Positions 36,286-43,635 of a stretch of 64,000 nt of DNA are shown here, one piece after another. The stretch spans positions 372,001 through 436,000 of the forward strand of contig NZ_JASERL010000007.1 in assembly GCF_030766935.1 (NCBI RefSeq), given 5' to 3'. The DNA comes from Streptomyces sp. KL109B. Lineage in GTDB: Bacteria > Actinomycetota > Actinomycetes > Streptomycetales > Streptomycetaceae. Below the pieces are notes generated by a model. The model did not search any database, was not told where the DNA came from, and saw only the letters and a list, made by a program, of their open reading frames with translations. The translations under genes were made by a program, and so were the position numbers. Every line of letters starts with the position of its first letter. Positions within the stretch are counted from its first letter, which is position 1.

Positions 36286-36898
36286 GGATGCTGTGGAAAA
36301 CTCGCGCCTGGAACAGCGGCTGGCCGGCCTATCCCCCACATTCACGACGGCGCAGGCACGTCAGGCCCTGCTCTCCCCTCGCGATCTGGCGCACTTGGTC
36401 ACGGAAGCGGAGATAGACGAACTGTCCCGTGGGGTGTACCGGCGTGCAGACGCCCCGGAGACTGCGCACGCGGATCTGCTGGCCGTGTGCGCACGGGCTC
36501 CTCGCGCCGTCGTGTGCGGTGAATCCGCCCTGGCCCTGCATGAGCTGATCGACGACATCCCCTCAGCAGTACACATCGCCGTGCCGCGCGGTACACGCCG
36601 CCCGACGATTTCCTACCCGCCGACCGTGGTGGCGCAGTACGCCGCGAAGACCTTCGACCTCGGTATCGAACGGTTCGAAGCAGCCCCGGGAGAGACCATC
36701 CCCATGTACAACGCGGCCCGCAGCGTCGTCGACGCGATGCGCCACCGCGGCCGCCTCGGCGAGACCCTCGCCCTGTCCGCGCTCGGCCGCTACCTGCGCC
36801 GGAGCGGACGCGGCGGGGTCGGTGAACTCCAGTACATCGCACGCGAGTTGGACGCTCTCTCCATCGTCCGCCCCGCCGTAGAGGCGGTGCTCGCCTGA
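36284..36898 (+). CDS. abiEi: AbiEi-type antitoxin / autorepressor (type IV toxin-antitoxin)
   Basis: 204 residues. The N-terminal winged helix (SPTFTTAQARQALLSPRDLAHLV and the wing-like ELSRGVYRR) is AbiEi_4-like. The C-terminal AbiEi antitoxin domain includes VCGESALALHELID and IPMYNAARSVVDAMRHRG. In studied systems AbiEi both represses its operon and neutralises the AbiEii toxin without direct contact. The ATG at 36284 lies within the right arm of the palindrome. Its stop overlaps the toxin start (TGATG). It lies within the candidate island behind sdaA. Confidence 0.9.
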   Translation: MDAVENSRLEQRLAGLSPTFTTAQARQALLSPRDLAHLVTEAEIDELSRGVYRRADAPETAHADLLAVCARAPRAVVCGESALALHELIDDIPSAVHIAVPRGTRRPTISYPPTVVAQYAAKTFDLGIERFEAAPGETIPMYNAARSVVDAMRHRGRLGETLALSALGRYLRRSGRGGVGELQYIARELDALSIVRPAVEAVLA

Positions 36899-37797
36899 TG
36901 GCCAACCCCACCCGCGACACCATCGCCGGCCGCGTCTACAACGACCTGCGCAACCTGGCACGCCGCAACAGCCGGTCCACGGACGAGGTCATGGTCGAGT
37001 ACGTCCTCGAACGGTTCCTCTACCGTCTGGCCTCATCACCCCTGGGCCGGGAGCACTTCGTCCTCAAAGGTGGCCTGCTGCTCGCCCAGTTCGGCGCACG
37101 TCGAATGACCCGCGACATCGACATCCTCGGCCGCTCGTTCCCAGGCACCGAAACCGAGATCATCCGCAGGGTCGCGGCCATCGCCGCCGCCGAGATCGAC
37201 GACGGCGTCGCATTCGATCCCACGACGCTCAAGACCGTCCCCATTCGTGAGGAGGACGAGTACCACGGTCTGCGCCTGTCGATGGCCGCCTCCATCGCCC
37301 GAGCACGACTCAAGCTCCAACTGGATATCAGCTTCGGCGACCCCGTCACCCCCGGCCCCCGGATCATCGACTACCCGCAGCAACTCACGACGGACAGCTT
37401 CCAGATCCTCAGCTACCCGCTCGCCACCGTCATCGCCGAAAAACTCTCCACCGCCATCTCACTCGGCGACCTCAACACCCGCGACCGCGACTACGGCGAC
37501 CTCTACCGCCTGCTCACTCTCAACGACTTGGACGGCCAAGAACTCACCACAGCGCTGACCGCCACCGCCACACACCGCGACATCACCCTGAAACCCCTCA
37601 GCACCACCATCACCGACCTCGGCGAGCGCCGCCAGACCTCCTACACCGCCTGGCGCCGCCGGCAAGGCACCGCCGCAACGAGCTACCCCGAACGCTTCAC
37701 GGACGTCGTCCGGCAGGTCACCGCCTTCGCAGACACACTTCTCAACGGCGACGCCGTCACCCTCACTTGGAGTGCGGCGACCCTCACGTGGTCATGA
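36898..37797 (+). CDS. abiEii: AbiEii-type nucleotidyltransferase toxin
   Basis: 299 residues. The nucleotidyltransferase core has the motif FVLKGGLLLAQFG followed by RMTRDIDILG (the GG...DxD metal-binding set) at about 56-80. The later motif EKLSTAISLGDLNTRDRDYGD (in parts) carries the Lys and Asp typical of AbiEii. Family members block growth by transferring nucleotides to tRNA 3' ends or similar acceptors and act in phage abortive infection. The ATG shares one base with the antitoxin stop. No frameshift or missing motif seen, so the module looks functional. Confidence 0.9.
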   Translation: MANPTRDTIAGRVYNDLRNLARRNSRSTDEVMVEYVLERFLYRLASSPLGREHFVLKGGLLLAQFGARRMTRDIDILGRSFPGTETEIIRRVAAIAAAEIDDGVAFDPTTLKTVPIREEDEYHGLRLSMAASIARARLKLQLDISFGDPVTPGPRIIDYPQQLTTDSFQILSYPLATVIAEKLSTAISLGDLNTRDRDYGDLYRLLTLNDLDGQELTTALTATATHRDITLKPLSTTITDLGERRQTSYTAWRRRQGTAATSYPERFTDVVRQVTAFADTLLNGDAVTLTWSAATLTWS

Positions 37798-37861
37798 CCC
37801 AGACCTGGCCGACCGACCAGGCCTTCGGTCGGATCTTGGTCCGTCGACTTCGTCAGGCATC

Positions 37862-38110
37862 CACCACGAGAACGAAAACCTGGGCAATGCTGTGGTTGCA
37901 GTGGCATCCGGGGTGGCTGCTGATCTTCGCGCGCGAGTTTTCGGCGACTCCCACCCAGGGACGCTGACCGTCAACTCCAACCTCGCCAACTCCTACCGTG
38001 CCGCCGGCGATCTGGATCGTGCGGTCTCCCTGCATGAAGCGACCCTCACGCAGTACGAGCGATCCCTAGGACCAACTCACAGCGCGCTCCTTCATGTCCG
38101 CCTCCCGTAG
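37862..38110 (+). pseudogene. Decayed fragment of a TPR (NB-ARC/TPR-type) gene
   Basis: In this frame the DNA encodes one clear tetratricopeptide unit: RARVFGDSHPGTLTVNSNLA, NSYRAAGDLDRAVSLHEATL and TQYERSLGPTHS (given in parts), then a stop. This spacing is that of the TPR arrays at the C-terminus of large Streptomyces STAND-type ATPases. Neither a start codon with ribosome site nor the rest of such a protein is present, so it is a remnant. It lies in the island between the AbiE pair and the right sdaA repeat, which suggests the segment was once longer or was assembled from defence-related genes. Confidence 0.65.
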
Positions 38111-38413
38111 CAGCTCGTGCTTCGGCCGACCTCCCTGTTGCCCTCGCACTGCACCTTGACTCTGTGATCCGACTGCCGCCCGAGAGGGCGCTCGTGCGTG
38201 AGCACCGCATGACGAGTACGGGGCTCGCCCGAGCCGTCCCATGCCGCCCGAGCATCAACGACCCAACCCCGCGAGCGCCTCGCCCAGCACGGGATACGTT
38301 GTCATCAGCTCCCGGCAAGAAGTCCCAAAAAGCCCCTGACGTGATTCAAGGCAAGCCCGGGCATGACAAAATCCCAGGTCATCCCCATGATCAACAGTCG
38401 TCCACATGTAGAC
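38111..38413. other. Gene-free tail of the candidate island
   Basis: About 300 bp between the TPR fragment and the right sdaA repeat, with a visibly lower GC content near 38330-38410 than the flanking genes. I find no gene, RNA or terminator I can support. Short matches to sdaA sequence (AGGTCATC at 38376, ACATGT near 38404) occur at similar distances from the repeat as in the real gene, so the duplicated block may have been somewhat longer before it decayed. Confidence 0.5.
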
Positions 38414-38466
38414 GAAGTACAAGGAGACGGCGCGGGGCGGGCTCGCGGTGAACATCATCGAGTGCT
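38414..38466 (+). repeat. attR-like direct repeat: detached 3' end of sdaA
   Basis: Exact copy of 36064-36116, followed by GA so that the frame ends in TGA (38466-38468). It lies 47 bp before the convergent L,D-transpeptidase stop. It most likely marks the original chromosomal end of sdaA, displaced by the inserted 2.35 kb. Confidence 0.85.
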
Positions 38467-38515
38467 GACCGCCCCGACTCGCCCGCCCCGACTGGCCCGC
38501 CCGGCCCCTACGCGA

Positions 38516-39517
38516 CTACAGGGTCGCGGTCGTCCCCTCGCCCGAACCGCTCCCCGCGAGCCACTGGTCCCAGCCCAGGTTGAAGTCCGCGTAGCCGTTG
38601 TCGGCCGGGGCCTTGGCGCGCGGGGAGCCGGTGATGGTCACCGGGTCGCCCTGCTTGACCTGGCCGTAGAACCACTTGGCGTCGGACATCGACAGGTGCA
38701 CGCAGCCGTGCGAGCCGCGGGCGCTGCCGCTGCCCGGGTTCGGGTCGCCGGTCGAGTAGTGGGCGTAGGTGCCGGACTGGGTGAGGTGGACGTCCCAAGG
38801 GAGCGTCAGGTCGTAGTAGTTGGGGCTGCCCTTGTCGCAGCTGATGCCGACGCTGCAGGAGGTCATGTGGACCTTCTTCTGCTTGTCGATGACGGCCATC
38901 GTGCCGTTCCACGTCGGGTACTGGGGGCTGCCCGCGTTGATCGACAGGGTGCGCAGCGCCGACCCGTTCCTGGTCACCTTCATGGTGTGTCCGGTGACGG
39001 AGACGGCGGCGCGCACGTCGTCGCCGACGGTGAAGGTGTGCGTGTAACCGTGCACGCCGTAGCGGCCGTTGCCGTTGCTGACGCCCTTCATGTCGGCGTC
39101 GATCTTGACCTTCGTACCGGAGGGCCAGTACGTCTTGGGGCGCCAGTCGGCGCGCCGGTCGCCGAACCAGTGCCAGGCGCCCTTCACCGGCGTCGAGGCG
39201 CTCACCTTCATGTGCTTCTCGACGGACGCGCGGGCCTTGGCCGCCACGGGGTTCGTGAACACCACCGAGACGGGCATGGCCACGCCGACCTTGGTGCCGG
39301 TCTGCGGGGTGATCGTGTCGAGGAGCATGGGCGGCCCCTTGGGCTTGGTCGGCGACGGCTTGGCGCTCGCGCTCGCCTTCCCCGACACCTTCGCGTCGGC
39401 CTTGCCCTCGCCGCCGCCACCGCTACAGGCGCTCGCGCCCACCAGCGCCGCGACCGTCACGAGCGCGATTCCTATGCCCCTGCCCTTGCTCCTGCGCCGT
39501 CCCACGTCCTGCCCCAC
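38516..39517 (-). CDS. L,D-transpeptidase lipoprotein 1
   Basis: 333 residues. Cell-wall enzyme forming 3-3 peptide crosslinks or attaching proteins to peptidoglycan. Lipoprotein signal with Cys31 (VGASAC). Two Ig-like domains follow (about 60-200; PITPQTGTKVGVAMPV-like strands), then the YkuD catalytic domain with His270 and nucleophilic Cys272 in GSHGCVHLSMSD. This copy has a shorter loop after the catalytic Cys than the two Ldt genes at 46291-48878. Lies directly beyond the right end of the candidate island. Confidence 0.92.
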   Translation of the reverse strand: MGQDVGRRRSKGRGIGIALVTVAALVGASACSGGGGEGKADAKVSGKASASAKPSPTKPKGPPMLLDTITPQTGTKVGVAMPVSVVFTNPVAAKARASVEKHMKVSASTPVKGAWHWFGDRRADWRPKTYWPSGTKVKIDADMKGVSNGNGRYGVHGYTHTFTVGDDVRAAVSVTGHTMKVTRNGSALRTLSINAGSPQYPTWNGTMAVIDKQKKVHMTSCSVGISCDKGSPNYYDLTLPWDVHLTQSGTYAHYSTGDPNPGSGSARGSHGCVHLSMSDAKWFYGQVKQGDPVTITGSPRAKAPADNGYADFNLGWDQWLAGSGSGEGTTATL

Positions 39518-39649
39518 TCTCCGAGTCCGCCCTGCCCTGCCCGCCCCGAACGGGGCTCAACTCCCTGTCAGACAGGCACGGCGGCTCCACCAGTTGCGGC
39601 TGTGCGGTAAAGCGCGTTCCAAGACTTGGGGCGGCCGAAACGTCGGGCG

Positions 39650-39994
39650 CTAGACAGTGACCCTCAGGACCAGGGCGGCTACGGCGAGTACGAAGCAGAC
39701 GGACCACGCGCTGTAATCGCGGTCCCCGACGCGCAGATGCGCGCCGAGCGCGCACACGAAGTACAGCACCAGGCCCGACGCCGCGGCGATCCCGAGGGCC
39801 GGGACCACGAACCCGGCGACGAGCCCCAGCGCCCCGGCCCCGATCGCCGTCCCGAGCCACGGAATCCACGCGTACGGCACCCCCAGCTTGTCGGCCTGGG
39901 CCTTCGGATAGGAGTGGCCGGAGAGGTTGGCGAAGGCCACCGCTCCGTAGACGACGGCGGCGAGAACGGTGACGACCACATACGCGCTGAACAT
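39650..39994 (-). CDS. DoxX-family membrane protein
   Basis: 114 residues with four hydrophobic helices (VVVTVLAAVVYGAVAFA; WLGTAIGAGALGLVAGFV; GIAAASGLVLYFVCALGAHL; VCFVLAVAALVL), the size and pattern of DoxX-like proteins. The family is linked to membrane redox processes in some bacteria, but no activity can be assigned here. ATG at 39994. It diverges from the GH25 lysozyme gene, with the promoters in the 145-bp gap. Confidence 0.82.
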   Translation of the reverse strand: MFSAYVVVTVLAAVVYGAVAFANLSGHSYPKAQADKLGVPYAWIPWLGTAIGAGALGLVAGFVVPALGIAAASGLVLYFVCALGAHLRVGDRDYSAWSVCFVLAVAALVLRVTV

Positions 39995-40139
39995 GACGTG
40001 CTCCTCCGGAAGGCTTTACCGAACCGACGGATCGCCCCGCGGGAAAGTGACATCGGGGCAGGCAAGGGTGCTCCCATAACCGTCCGGATCAGGGACGATG
40101 AAAGTTCGACCTCGTCGCCCCACCGACCGGGAGGCCCGC

Positions 40140-40694
40140 ATGATCCGTGGCATCGACGTCAGCTCTCACCAGACCACGTTCGACACGGACGGCGTCTCGT
40201 TCGTCATCATCAAGGCGACGGAGGGCCGTTCGTACGTCAATCCGCGCCTGGCCGCACAGACGAAGCGGGCCCGCGAGGCCGGCTGTGTCGTCGGCTTCTA
40301 CCACTTCCTGTGGCCGGGGAACATCACGGCGCAGGCCGAGTACTTCGTGAGCAAGGCCCCTGAAAAGGCCGGGGACTTCCTGGCCGCGGACTGGGAGACG
40401 ACCGGCGAGGGCACGCACGCGAGCAACGCGGAGAAGGACAGGTTCATCCGCGAGGTGAAGCGGCTACGCCCGAATCACCGGGTGCTGCTGTACGCGAACC
40501 GCAACTATTGGCTCAATGTGGACACGACCTCGTACGCCGGCGACGGCCTCTGGATCGCCGACTACGTGACGGCCGGCAAGCCGAAGATCCAGGCGGACTG
40601 GACCATCCACCAGTACACCGACCGGCCGCTCGACAAGAACATCGCCGACTTCGGGAGCAAGAGCGCCATGAAGGAGTGGGCGGGCGACGCCTGA
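40140..40694 (+). CDS. GH25-family lysozyme-like muramidase
   Basis: 184 residues from the ATG at 40140, chosen because GGGAGG lies 6 bp upstream; an upstream in-frame ATG at 40098 would add 14 Arg-rich residues. GH25 motifs: RGIDVSSHQ (Asp6), IIKATEG, FYHFLWPG and the catalytic pair Asp84/Glu86 in AADWETT. No signal peptide with this start, which is odd for a peptidoglycan hydrolase; export may use another route, or the true start may differ. It converges on the GntR gene, 15 bp away. Confidence 0.88.
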   Translation: MIRGIDVSSHQTTFDTDGVSFVIIKATEGRSYVNPRLAAQTKRAREAGCVVGFYHFLWPGNITAQAEYFVSKAPEKAGDFLAADWETTGEGTHASNAEKDRFIREVKRLRPNHRVLLYANRNYWLNVDTTSYAGDGLWIADYVTAGKPKIQADWTIHQYTDRPLDKNIADFGSKSAMKEWAGDA

Positions 40695-40709
40695 TCCGAG
40701 CGACAAGCG

Positions 40710-41414
40710 CTAGCGGTCGTCCGCCTCCCGCAACTTGCCCTGGATCGCGCTCAGTTCGTCCCGCGCCGCCCGCCCCGCCCCCTCCGCGTCCCCCGCCTCG
40801 ACCGCCTCGACCAGCGCCGCGTGTGCCGCGTCGCCGTGGTCCTGTTCGGCGCCTCGTACGTCGACGAGGGCGAGGAGGTCGATCAGGGCCTGGCGCAGGG
40901 CGGGGCTGAATTCGGCGAAGAGGTCGGTGAGGACGGGGTTGTGGGCGGCGGCGACCACCGCGGCGTGGAGGGCGATGTCGGCGTCGACGAACGCGTCGCC
41001 GGGGCCGCCCGCCGCCGCCCTGCGCGCGTCGAGCGCGGCCCGCATCGCCGTGACGTCCTCGTCCGTGCGGCGTTCGGCGGCGAGGCGGGCGGCCTGGATC
41101 TCCAGGAGCGTACGGACTTCGTAGACATCGGCAACTGCCGCGCGGCGCAGGCGGGTTGGCCAGTCCTCGGTCGGGCGGAGTGCCGTCACGAAGACTCCCG
41201 CGCCCTGCTTCGGGCGCACCATGCCCGAGCCCGCGAGCGCGCGCAGTGCCTCGCGGACCGTGGAGCGGCCGACGCCGAGTTCCTTGGCGAGGGTCGTCTC
41301 GCCGGGGAGCCGGGTACCGAGGGGCCAGACGCCGTCCGCGATCTGTGCGCGCAGGCGCTCCGCGGCCTGTTCGACGAGGGGGCTGGGGCGGAGGGGCCCA
41401 GGGTCGGTCGACAC
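40710..41414 (-). CDS. GntR-family regulator, FadR/FCD subfamily
   Basis: 234 residues. Winged helix at about 10-75 (LVEQAAERLRAQIADGVW, LGVGRSTVREALRALAGSGM), then an all-helical FCD domain with the metal-binding His/Asp pattern (DADIALHAAVVAAAHN ... HAALVEAVEAGD). FCD regulators bind small carboxylates. GTG start at 41414. It diverges from leuA. The 12-bp direct repeat and the small palindrome in the gap are candidate binding sites. Leucine-pathway control is possible but not shown by sequence. Confidence 0.9.
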   Translation of the reverse strand: MSTDPGPLRPSPLVEQAAERLRAQIADGVWPLGTRLPGETTLAKELGVGRSTVREALRALAGSGMVRPKQGAGVFVTALRPTEDWPTRLRRAAVADVYEVRTLLEIQAARLAAERRTDEDVTAMRAALDARRAAAGGPGDAFVDADIALHAAVVAAAHNPVLTDLFAEFSPALRQALIDLLALVDVRGAEQDHGDAAHAALVEAVEAGDAEGAGRAARDELSAIQGKLREADDR

Positions 41415-41431
41415 GGGTCAATCCAATCGTT

Positions 41432-41474
41432 TTCCGTGCGAAACGGAACTTGTCTGAGGGGTACTTGTCTGAGG
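41432..41474. promoter_or_regulatory. Operator-like elements between the GntR gene and leuA
   Basis: TTCCGT-GCGAA-ACGGAA (41432-41448) is a perfect 6-bp palindrome around 5 bases. Just after it ACTTGTCTGAGG occurs twice in the same direction, at 41448-41459 and 41463-41474, with a 15-bp period. They lie upstream of the probable leuA promoter. The bound protein is unknown; the adjacent GntR regulator is one candidate. Confidence 0.45.
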
Positions 41475-41494
41475 ACCTGAGGTCTGGTTACTGT
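41465..41494 (+). promoter_or_regulatory. Candidate leuA promoter
   Basis: TTGTCT (41465-41470) and TACTGT (41489-41494) are separated by 18 bp and read towards leuA. A transcript would begin near 41501, which is the A of the leader peptide start codon, so the leader may be translated without an untranslated region. Prediction only. Confidence 0.4.
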
Positions 41495-41500
41495 ACCGGC

Positions 41501-41545
41501 ATGTTCCGCGGACTCCTTCTTCTCGGCTGCCGCGGCGGGGCCTGA
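41501..41545 (+). CDS. Leucine leader peptide upstream of leuA
   Basis: A 14-codon reading frame, MFRGLLLLGCRGGA, with four leucine codons in succession (CTC CTT CTT CTC), ends 81 bp before the leuA start. A short peptide rich in the pathway's end product directly ahead of the biosynthetic gene is the signature of attenuation by ribosome stalling. The leader RNA can form several exclusive helices (see the regulatory entry 41512-41615). Too short for standard gene calling. I am confident that it is real. Confidence 0.8.
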   Translation: MFRGLLLLGCRGGA

Positions 41546-41615
41546 CGCGACCGGCACCCCGCCGCGGGGTGCCGTGCTGCCGGTCGGCTTCACGCCACGA
41601 CCGCACCGAGGAAGG
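41512..41615 (+). promoter_or_regulatory. leuA attenuator RNA
   Basis: Three pairings can be drawn. (1) CCGCGGCGGGG (41530-41540) with CCCCGCCGCGG (41557-41567), 11 bp perfect. (2) CGGCACCCC (41552-41560) with GGGGTGCCG (41566-41574), 9 bp, which excludes pairing 1. (3) The Leu-codon tract CCTTCTTCTCGG (41515-41526) with the leuA ribosome-site region CCGAGGAAGG (41606-41615), 10 pairs with a 2-base bulge. No T-tract follows, so control may act on translation: a ribosome stalled on Leu codons would mask the tract and free the leuA ribosome site. Mechanism is inferred. Confidence 0.6.
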
Positions 41616-41626
41616 CCTCAGCCACC

Positions 41627-43324
41627 ATGTACCGCTGGAATCCGCAGACTCCGGGACCGATGCCGTACCACCGCTACCGGCAGCATCACGAGCGGGTCGC
41701 CAACGTCCCACTCACCGACCGGAGTTGGCCGTCCCGGCAGATCACCGAAGCGCCCCTGTGGGTGCCCGTCGATCTGCGGGACGGGAATCAGGCACTCGCC
41801 GAGCCGATGGACACGGGGCGCAAGCGCCGCTTCTTCGACCTCCTCGTGGGGATGGGGTTCAAGGAGATCGAGGTCGGCTATCCCTCGGCGAGCCGAACCG
41901 ATTTCGACTTCGTACGTCACATCGCCACCACCGCCGAACTGCCCGACGACGTCACGCCCGTCGTGTTCACCCCGGCCAAGCCGGAGCTGATCGAGCGGAC
42001 CTTCGCCTCGATCGAGGGGCTGCCGCGCGCCGTCGTGCACCTGTACATCCCCACCTCCCCCACCTGGCGCGACGTCGTCCTCGGCATGACGCGCGAGGAG
42101 ATCAGGCGCACCGTCCGCGAGGCCGCCGCCCACATGGCCCGCCTCGCCGACGCCCGCCCGGACGCCCACATCCGCTTCCAGTTCGCCCCGGAGACCTTCA
42201 ACCTCACCGAGCCGGACTTCGCGCTCGACGTGTGCAACGGGCTCACCGAGCTGTGGGACGCGAGCCCGGACCGCCCGGTCACCCACAACCTCCCGACGAC
42301 CGTGGAGATCGCGACGCCGAACGTGTACGCCGACCAGATCGAGTACATGCACCGCCACCTGGACCGCCGCGCCTCCGTCATCCTCTCCGTGCACCCGCAC
42401 AACGACCGCGGCACCGGCGTCGCCTGCGCCGAACTGGCCGTGCTCGCGGGCGCGCAGCGCGTGGAGGGCTGTCTGTTCGGCAACGGCGAGCGGACGGGCA
42501 ATGTCGACCTGGTGACCCTCGCCCTGAACCTGTACGCGCAGGGCGTCGACCCGATGATCGACTTCTCGGACATCGACGCGGTGCGCGAGACCGTCGAGTT
42601 CTGCAACCGGCTGCCGGTGCATCCACGGCATCCATACGGCGGCGAGCTCGTCTACACCGCCTTCTCCGGCACCCACCAGGACGCCATCGCCAAGGGCTTC
42701 GCGCACCGCGCCGCGCACCCGGACGAGCCGTGGGACGTGCCGTACCTGCCGATCGACCCGGCCGATGTGGGGCGTACGTACGAGGCCGTGATCCGCGTCA
42801 ACTCGCAGTCGGGCAAGGGCGGGATGGCGTATCTGCTGAAGGAACACCACGGTGTCGACGTGCCGCGCGCGATGCGTCCTGAGTACGCGCGGATCGTGCA
42901 GGAGGCCACCGACGACAGCGGGCGTGAGGCGGAGCCGGACGAGCTGTACGAGCTGTTCCGTACGGCCTATCTGGACGTCACCGGGCCCGTCGCGCTCGCC
43001 GACGGCTGGTCGGCGCGGCAGGACGGGGCCGTGCACCGCTTCACGTGCGCGCTCGAAGTCGACGGCGGCATACGGGAGTTGGAGGGCAAGGGCAACGGTC
43101 CGCTGGCGGCCTTCGCGGACGCGCTCGCGGCGGCCGGCCTGGACGTCGACGTCCTGGACTACAGCCAGCACGCGCTGACGTCGGGCCGGGACGCGGAGAC
43201 CGTCGCGTTCGCGCACTGCCGGGTCGGCGGGGCGGAGGTGTGGGGCGCGGGCCGGGACACGTCGGTGCTGGCCGCTTCCGTACGGGCGGTACTGTCGGCG
43301 GTGAACCGGGCCGCCGGGGCGTGA
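41627..43324 (+). CDS. leuA: 2-isopropylmalate synthase LeuA
   Basis: 565 residues; commits 2-ketoisovalerate to leucine synthesis by condensation with acetyl-CoA. The catalytic barrel has the DLRDGNQAL motif (metal Asp and catalytic Arg), HLYIPTS and SVHPHNDRGTG (metal His pair). The C-terminal LeuA dimer/regulatory domain (VHRFTCALEVDGGIRELEGKG-like, about 440-560) gives leucine feedback in the family. It belongs to the longer two-domain type seen in actinobacteria. ATG 41627 with GAGGAAGG upstream. Controlled in cis by the leader peptide just upstream. Confidence 0.97.
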   Translation: MYRWNPQTPGPMPYHRYRQHHERVANVPLTDRSWPSRQITEAPLWVPVDLRDGNQALAEPMDTGRKRRFFDLLVGMGFKEIEVGYPSASRTDFDFVRHIATTAELPDDVTPVVFTPAKPELIERTFASIEGLPRAVVHLYIPTSPTWRDVVLGMTREEIRRTVREAAAHMARLADARPDAHIRFQFAPETFNLTEPDFALDVCNGLTELWDASPDRPVTHNLPTTVEIATPNVYADQIEYMHRHLDRRASVILSVHPHNDRGTGVACAELAVLAGAQRVEGCLFGNGERTGNVDLVTLALNLYAQGVDPMIDFSDIDAVRETVEFCNRLPVHPRHPYGGELVYTAFSGTHQDAIAKGFAHRAAHPDEPWDVPYLPIDPADVGRTYEAVIRVNSQSGKGGMAYLLKEHHGVDVPRAMRPEYARIVQEATDDSGREAEPDELYELFRTAYLDVTGPVALADGWSARQDGAVHRFTCALEVDGGIRELEGKGNGPLAAFADALAAAGLDVDVLDYSQHALTSGRDAETVAFAHCRVGGAEVWGAGRDTSVLAASVRAVLSAVNRAAGA

Positions 43325-43331
43325 GACGCCT

Positions 43332-43362
43332 GTGGGGCGTACGCGAGTCGCGTACGCCCCAC
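43332..43362. terminator. Bidirectional terminator between leuA and the EF-hand gene
   Basis: GTGGGGCGTACGCG (43332-43345) and CGCGTACGCCCCAC (43349-43362) are exact complements around AGT, beginning 7 bp after the leuA stop codon and ending 13 bp before the convergent EF-hand stop. No T-tract, as usual in this GC-rich genus. Confidence 0.8.
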
Positions 43363-43375
43363 CGAAGCCTTGGGC

Positions 43376-43588
43376 TCACTTGTTCAGGTTCGCCCAGAAC
43401 TCGTCGAACGACAGAGCCTTGTCCCCGTTGGCGTCCTGCCCGGCGATGAGCACCTCGGCCACGGAGTCCGTGACGTTGAAGTCGCCCATCTGCGCCATGG
43501 CGCTCTTGTACTCGGCCGCCGTGATGAAGCCGTCGCCGTCCGCGTCGAACCGCTCGAACGCCTTGCGTGCTTCTTCTATGTCCGCCAC
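43376..43588 (-). CDS. cabC: Small EF-hand calcium-binding protein (CabC-like)
   Basis: 70 residues with two canonical EF-hand loops: DADGDGFITAAE at about 15-26 and DANGDKALSFDE at about 51-62. Acidic ligands at positions 1, 3, 5 and 12 of each loop are intact. The size and layout match CabC of S. coelicolor, a calcium buffer that affects spore germination and aerial growth. The symbol is given from this resemblance and the remembered neighbourhood. ATG at 43588. Next gene on the strand upstream is the MerR regulator, which is transcribed toward it. Confidence 0.85.
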   Translation of the reverse strand: MADIEEARKAFERFDADGDGFITAAEYKSAMAQMGDFNVTDSVAEVLIAGQDANGDKALSFDEFWANLNK

Positions 43589-43635
43589 CGGGTCACACCC
43601 CTCGATTTCTCACTGCCGTGTTGACGGTGGCCAGA

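Noticed and set aside
38164..38458. Possible remnant of an integrase in the island tail
   Set aside because: Frames on both strands were read. One contains ELMTTYPVLGEALAGLGR, but no tyrosine- or serine-recombinase motif could be recognised, so I do not claim an integrase.
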